Shown: piece by piece, positions 55,658-59,728 of the stretch | Layout of the letters: each line of letters opens with the position of its first letter | Numbering within the stretch: the stretch's first letter is position 1 | Translations under genes and position numbers: made by a program | Notes under the pieces: model-generated | Told to the model about the DNA's origin: nothing | Seen by the model: the letters and a program-made list of their open reading frames with translations, nothing else | Database searches by the model: none | From: Streptomyces sp. NTH33 | Lineage (GTDB): Bacteria > Actinomycetota > Actinomycetes > Streptomycetales > Streptomycetaceae | Assembly: GCF_003236365.1 (NCBI RefSeq) | Contig: NZ_POTZ01000001.1 | Span: 1-59,728, forward strand | Reading direction: 5' to 3' | Length of the DNA stretch: 59,728 nt

Positions 55658-56931
55658 TTGGCCACCGGTTCCAGAACCTCCCGGCCGCCGAGGTGGGGAC
55701 GCAGCACCTCGGGCACCCGTACGGAGCCGTCGGCCTGCTGGTGGTTCTCAAGGATCGCGACGATCGTGCGCGGGACGGCGCACAGCGTGCCGTTGAGCGT
55801 GGCCAGCGGACGGACCTTCTTGTCCTCGCGCACCCGGATCTGCAGGCGGCGGGACTGGAACTCGGTGCAGTCCGAGGTCGAGGTCAGCTCGCGGTACCTG
55901 CCCTGGGTCGGGATCCACGCCTCGCAGTCGAACTTGCGCGAGGCGGAGGCGCCCAGGTCGGCCGAGGCCACGTCGATGACCCGGAACGGCAGCTCCAGCG
56001 AGGTCAGCCACTGCTTCTCCCACTCCAGCAGCCGCCGGTGCTCCTCCTGCGACTCCTCCGGGGCGACATAGGAGAACATCTCCACCTTGTCGAACTGGTG
56101 CACGCGGAAGATGCCGCGGGTGTCCTTGCCGTGCGAGCCGGCCTCACGGCGGAAGCACGGCGAGAAGCCGGCGTACCGCAGCGGCAGGCGCTCGGCGTCG
56201 ATGATCTCGTCCATGTGGTACGCCGCCAGCGGCACCTCGGACGTGCCGACCAGGTACAGGTCGTCCTTGTCGAGGTGGTACACGTCCTGGGAGGCCTGGC
56301 CGAGGAAGCCGGTTCCGGCCATCGACTGCGGGCGGACCAGCGCCGGGGTCAGCATCGGCGTGAAGCCGGCCGCGGTGGCCTGGGCCATCGCCGCGTTCAC
56401 CAGGGCCAGCTCCAGCAGGGCACCGACACCGGTGAGGAAGTAGAAGCGCGAACCGGAGACCTTCGCGCCGCGCTCCACGTCGATCGCGCCGAGCGACTGC
56501 CCGAGCTCCAGGTGGTCCTTGGGCGTGAAGCCCTCGGCGTCGAAGTCGCGGATCGTGCCGTGCGTCTCCAGCGTGACGAAGTCCTCCTCGCCGCCGACGG
56601 GCACGTCGGGGTGCACGAGGTTGCCGAGCTGGAGCAGCAGCTCCTGGGTCTCCGCGTCCGCCGCGTCGCGTTCGGCGTCGGCCGCCTTGACGTCGGCGGC
56701 GAGCCGACTCGCCTTCTTCAGCAGCTCGGCCTTCTCCTCGCCGGAGGCCTTGGGGATGAGCTTGCCCAGCGCCTTCTGCTCGGCGCGCAGCTCGTCGAAG
56801 CGGACGCCGGACGACCTGCGCCGCTCGTCGGCAGACAGGAGGGAGTCGACGAGCGCGACGTCCTCTCCACGGGCGCGCTGGGAGGCGCGCACACGGTCGG
56901 GGTCCTCACGGAGCAGGCGAAGGTCAATCAC
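55654..56931 (-). CDS. serS: Seryl-tRNA synthetase
   Basis: This 425-residue class II synthetase charges tRNA-Ser. The N-terminal coiled-coil arm covers about residues 30-105 ([43 protein letters not shown]). Class II motif 2 is in the region [28 protein letters not shown] and motif 3 in [21 protein letters not shown] 56931 ([10 protein letters not shown]) is the conserved start; no clear Shine-Dalgarno is present. The upstream 530 bp form a DnaA-box-rich region. The gene overlaps the following HAD phosphatase by 4 bp. Confidence 0.96.
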   Translation of the reverse strand: MIDLRLLREDPDRVRASQRARGEDVALVDSLLSADERRRSSGVRFDELRAEQKALGKLIPKASGEEKAELLKKASRLAADVKAADAERDAADAETQELLLQLGNLVHPDVPVGGEEDFVTLETHGTIRDFDAEGFTPKDHLELGQSLGAIDVERGAKVSGSRFYFLTGVGALLELALVNAAMAQATAAGFTPMLTPALVRPQSMAGTGFLGQASQDVYHLDKDDLYLVGTSEVPLAAYHMDEIIDAERLPLRYAGFSPCFRREAGSHGKDTRGIFRVHQFDKVEMFSYVAPEESQEEHRRLLEWEKQWLTSLELPFRVIDVASADLGASASRKFDCEAWIPTQGRYRELTSTSDCTEFQSRRLQIRVREDKKVRPLATLNGTLCAVPRTIVAILENHQQADGSVRVPEVLRPHLGGREVLEPVAK

Positions 56932-57113
56932 GCGGTCAAGGCTACCGGTGCGGCGTTCCGCCTCACGACCCAGTATTCCGAACCGTACATTGCGTACCGT
57001 TATGGGGGAATTGCCCCCTGTGTCGATGAGGGCCGCCCGCTCCCCGGGGCGGGGCGGGTGGCAGACGTACGGCTGACTGAATTTCTTCGCATGGACCGGC
57101 ATGCGGGGTCGCG

Positions 57114-57434
57114 TTGTCCACAGCGGTCTACGGTGATCCACATGTTCCGGAAAGTTATCCACAGGCTGTGCGAAAGATCTGTGGAAGACGGAATTGATCA
57201 CTCCGGAAGCCGTGGCCGGAAGGAAGAATTCCGGCTTGAGTCGGCCCGGCGCCCACTTTCGGGTGGAAAGGGGTCGCCCCAAAAGATGAACCAAAGGAGG
57301 TGAGTGGACGAAGAGCGACTTGTCCGCCCTGATCCCTCCAGGGGGCCGCAAGGGGATTTGTCGATCGAATCGCCCATGGATATCGACTTGTCCCCTGGTC
57401 GAGAAGAAGACCTGTGGACAACTTCTGTGGATAA
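57114..57434. promoter_or_regulatory. DnaA-box cluster between serS and pheA
   Basis: Four perfect boxes occur: TTGTCCACA at 57114-57122 and TTATCCACA at 57155-57163 on the plus strand, then TTGTCCACA (57413-57421) and TTATCCACA (57426-57434) read on the minus strand. A near match, TGATCCACA, is at 57134-57142. They occupy the 56932-57464 intergenic region, which also holds the serS promoter. Between the box groups, AAAGGAGGTGA at 57293-57303 precedes a possible 54-codon frame starting at GTG 57304. Confidence 0.88.
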
Positions 57435-57464
57435 CGCCGACCCGGCTGGAAACGAACGGCCTGG

Positions 57465-58397
57465 CTAGAAACGACCGTCCTGGCAGTGCGCCACCCAGTC
57501 CGCCGCCGCCACGAACTCCCCGTCCGAGGTCCCGGTCAGTGGAGGCCGTACGTCCGTCACGCCGATGTCCGCCCGCGGGTACGAGCCGAGGAAGCGCACC
57601 TGCAGACAGATCCGCTTCAGCCCCATCAGGGCCTCGGCCATCCGGCGATCGTTGATGTGACCCTCGGCGTCGACGCAGAAGCAGTAGTTGCCGATGCCGG
57701 CGCCCGTCGGGCGGGACTGCAGCAGCATCAGGTTGATGCCGCGGGTGCTGAACTCGCCCAGCAGGTCGCGCAGTCCGCCGGGATGGTCGTCGCGCTGCCA
57801 CAGCACCACGGAGGTCTTGTCCGCGCCGCTCGGGGCGGCGGGCCGGGCGGGTCGGCCGACCAGTACGAACCGCGTCTGCGCGTTCTCGGCGTCGTGGATT
57901 CCCGTCTCCAGGGGCACGAGCCCGTAGCGCTCGGCCGCGAACTCACCGGCGAAGGCGGCGTCGTAGCGGCCCTCCTGGACCAGGCGGGCACCGTCCGCGT
58001 TCGAGGCGGCCGACTCCCAGACGGCGTCCGGGAGATACGCCTTCATCCAGTTGCGCACCTGCGGCTGGGCGGCCGGGTGGGCGGTGACCGTCTTGACGTC
58101 GGACAGCTTGGTACCGGGCCTGACCAGCAGCGCGAAGGTGATCGACAGCAGCACCTCGCGGTAGATCATCAGCGGCTCGCCCGCGACCAGCTCGTCGAGG
58201 GTGGCGGTGATGCCGCCCTCGACGGAGTTCTCGATCGGCACGAACGCGGCCTCGGCCTCGCCGGCGCGGACCGCGTCCAACGCGGACTGAACGGACACGT
58301 ACGGGATCAGCTCCCGGGTGGCCGTCTCGGGAAGGGTGCGCAGGGCGACTTCGGTGAAGGTGCCCTCGGGGCCGAGATACGCGTAGCTCGCTGGCAT
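57465..58397 (-). CDS. pheA: Prephenate dehydratase
   Basis: This 310-residue enzyme converts prephenate to phenylpyruvate in phenylalanine synthesis. The catalytic domain (about 1-185) opens [18 protein letters not shown] and contains [19 protein letters not shown], then the TRF motif [11 protein letters not shown]. The regulatory ACT domain (about 205-285) reads [28 protein letters not shown], where QSRP stands in place of the common ESRP. This suggests ordinary feedback inhibition by Phe, although the variant residue could tune it. It may work with the aminotransferase at 38577. Confidence 0.95.
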   Translation of the reverse strand: MPASYAYLGPEGTFTEVALRTLPETATRELIPYVSVQSALDAVRAGEAEAAFVPIENSVEGGITATLDELVAGEPLMIYREVLLSITFALLVRPGTKLSDVKTVTAHPAAQPQVRNWMKAYLPDAVWESAASNADGARLVQEGRYDAAFAGEFAAERYGLVPLETGIHDAENAQTRFVLVGRPARPAAPSGADKTSVVLWQRDDHPGGLRDLLGEFSTRGINLMLLQSRPTGAGIGNYCFCVDAEGHINDRRMAEALMGLKRICLQVRFLGSYPRADIGVTDVRPPLTGTSDGEFVAAADWVAHCQDGRF

Positions 58398-58505
58398 GAC
58401 CTCACCCTAATGGCCGCCCGGGAGGCAGGCTCGCCCGTCTCACGAGAGCCCCTCCCGAGGGTGAACCCGCGTAACCCCCGCCCGAGCCGCTCCTCCTCGC
58501 CGTGC

Positions 58506-59728
58506 TCACCCCTCCAGCAGACGCTGTCCCACGTATTCGCCCTTGGCCGCCCCGCCCGGCACCGCGAACAGCCCGCTCGCCTCGTGCCGGATGTACTGCG
58601 ACAGCGCGTCGCCGCGGTCCAGCTTGCGCTGCACCGGCACGAAGCCGCGCAGCGGGTCCGCCTGCCAGCAGACGAACAGCAGGCCCGCGTCGGAGGTGCC
58701 GTCGGCGTCGAAGCCGTCGTGGTAGGAGAAGGGGCGCCGGAGCATGGCCGCGCCCCCGTTCCGGTCGGGCCGGGTGATCCGCGCGTGCGCGTTGACCGGG
58801 ACGACATAGCTGCTGTCCTTCCCCGTCTTCTCCAGGTCCATCGCGGTCGTCTCGCTGCCCCCGCTGAGCGGTGCCCCGTCGGACTTGCGGCGCCCGATGA
58901 CGTTCTCCTGCTGGGCGAGCGACAGCTTCTCCCAGTCGTCCAGGAGCATGCGGATGCGGCGTACGACGACGTAGGAGCCGTTCGCCATCCAGGCCGGCTC
59001 ACCGTTCGCGGGGACGAAGACGCGCTGGTCGAAGTCGGGGTCGGACGGCTTGGGGTTGCGGGTGCCGTCGACCTGGCCCATGAGGTTGCGGGTCGTCATG
59101 GGGCGCGTGGTGGCGCCGGGGGAGCGGTTGAAGCCGTTCATCTGCCAGCGAACGCGGGCGGCGCTGCCCGCGTCCTTCTGCAGGGCGCGCAGGGCGTGGA
59201 AGGCGACCAGCGCGTCGTTCGCGCCGATCTGCACCCACAGATCGCCGTTGCTGCGGGTCCTGTCGAGCTGGTCGGAGGAGAAGTCGGGCAGGGGGTCGAG
59301 GGCGCTGGGCCGCTGCTTGTGCAGACCCGTCCGGTCGAAGAAGGAGTGGCCGAAGCCGAAGGTGACCGTCAGTGAGGAGGGGCCGGCGTCCAGGGCGATG
59401 CCGGTGTCGTCGTGGGCGGCCGGCTCGCCGGCCATCAGCCGCTCGGCCGTCGCCGACCAGCGGCGCAGCAGCGCGGCGACCTCCTTGCGGCCCGCACCGG
59501 CCGCGAGGTCGAAGGCCATGAGGTGGCCGTGGGCCTGCAGGGGGTCGGTGATGCCGGGCTGATGTTTCCCGTGAAACATCGCCCGGTCGGCGCCGAGCGA
59601 GGTGAGCGGGGTGGCGCCGGCGGGCGCCGCCGTGTATCCGACGGCGGCGCCCGCCGCGCCGAGGACGAGTCCGGTCGCGCCGGCCGTGCCGAGCAGCTGC
59701 CGGCGCGATATGCCCGCTCTCGTGGGGG
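58506..59728 (-). CDS. Tat-exported DyP-type haem peroxidase (EfeB-like), 5' end cut by window edge
   Basis: The reading frame is open to the right edge, giving about 407 residues without the true start. A twin-arginine signal is visible near the edge (SRRQLLG followed by a Gly/Ala/Val-rich hydrophobic stretch), so the protein is exported folded. The peroxidase domain has the DyP signature GQVDGTRNPKPSD and FGFGHSFFDRTG with later GAAMLRRPFSYHDGFDADGTSDAGLLFVCWQADP. Family members oxidise dyes or release iron from haem; in Streptomyces such genes often belong to Efe iron uptake. The ATG at 59579 would start inside the signal-proximal region and is not the real start. Confidence 0.9.
   Translation of the reverse strand, partial: PTRAGISRRQLLGTAGATGLVLGAAGAAVGYTAAPAGATPLTSLGADRAMFHGKHQPGITDPLQAHGHLMAFDLAAGAGRKEVAALLRRWSATAERLMAGEPAAHDDTGIALDAGPSSLTVTFGFGHSFFDRTGLHKQRPSALDPLPDFSSDQLDRTRSNGDLWVQIGANDALVAFHALRALQKDAGSAARVRWQMNGFNRSPGATTRPMTTRNLMGQVDGTRNPKPSDPDFDQRVFVPANGEPAWMANGSYVVVRRIRMLLDDWEKLSLAQQENVIGRRKSDGAPLSGGSETTAMDLEKTGKDSSYVVPVNAHARITRPDRNGGAAMLRRPFSYHDGFDADGTSDAGLLFVCWQADPLRGFVPVQRKLDRGDALSQYIRHEASGLFAVPGGAAKGEYVGQRLLEG
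59564..59577. promoter_or_regulatory. parS-like sequence within the peroxidase coding region
   Basis: GTTTCCCGTGAAAC has one central change from the parS consensus (CACGTG core broken to CCCGTG). It encodes the MFHGKH segment downstream of the Tat signal. The central base is important for ParB contacts, so binding is uncertain. Confidence 0.4.

Overview
This window is a GC-rich actinobacterial chromosome segment that reads as Streptomyces core genome close to the replication origin. The evidence is the conserved block rpsF-ssb-rpsR-rplI followed by dnaB, the sporulation pair ssgR-ssgA, a cydA-cydB-cydCD operon behind a Rex operator, serS-pheA, and repeated parS sites (GTTTCACGTGAAAC). The gene order resembles the S. 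coelicolor interval from about murJ (SCO3894) to the serS/pheA neighbourhood (SCO3961-3962). That comparison is from memory and no alignment was run. By this synteny the left end of the window is the oriC-proximal side.

Layout. Positions 1-8.1 kb: the N-terminal part of murJ and a large secreted/anchored DUF6049 protein (minus strand), CCA-adding enzyme (plus), two parS sites, an MFS transporter, and inositol-phosphate synthase behind a PadR regulator with a clear palindromic operator. Positions 8.5-16 kb: cell-envelope genes, namely a class A penicillin-binding protein, a GT87-type membrane glycosyltransferase, an alanine-racemase-like PLP protein, FemX and a small membrane protein. Positions 16.2-21.3 kb: the ribosomal/ssb operon, a MATE exporter, a DnaA-box cluster and dnaB. 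Positions 21.3-29.5 kb: a mixed accessory stretch with a DHFR/RibD-like gene flanked by short repeats, a beta-lactamase-fold hydrolase, two GNATs, a Nudix enzyme, a LysR regulator, a gamma-family PLP lyase and three small proteins. Positions 29.7-38.2 kb: ssgR, ssgA, a YibE/F transporter-like protein, a TPP riboswitch with thiC, a membrane protein, a PPP-type phosphatase and a LacI regulator. Positions 38.5-46 kb: aromatic/histidinol-phosphate aminotransferase and the Rex-controlled cytochrome bd operon. Positions 46-59.7 kb: a HAD phosphatase, an F420-type oxidoreductase, KptA, an alpha/beta-hydrolase-SDR fusion, two stacked ABC systems, tRNA-Ser(GCU), a second HAD phosphatase, serS, pheA and the C-terminal part of a Tat-exported DyP peroxidase.

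The most notable layer is non-coding. Six perfect parS 14-mers and three single-mismatch copies are spread over the window. One variant lies inside the thiC TPP riboswitch and one covers the start codon of cydCD. Three separate clusters of DnaA boxes (upstream of dnaB, inside the 3' end of the hydrolase-SDR gene, and between serS and pheA) lie well away from the oriC expected to the left. Together these suggest that the segment carries chromosome-organising information (ParB loading and DnaA binding or titration) superimposed on housekeeping genes. I see no CRISPR array, no rRNA, no intact transposase and no biosynthetic gene cluster.
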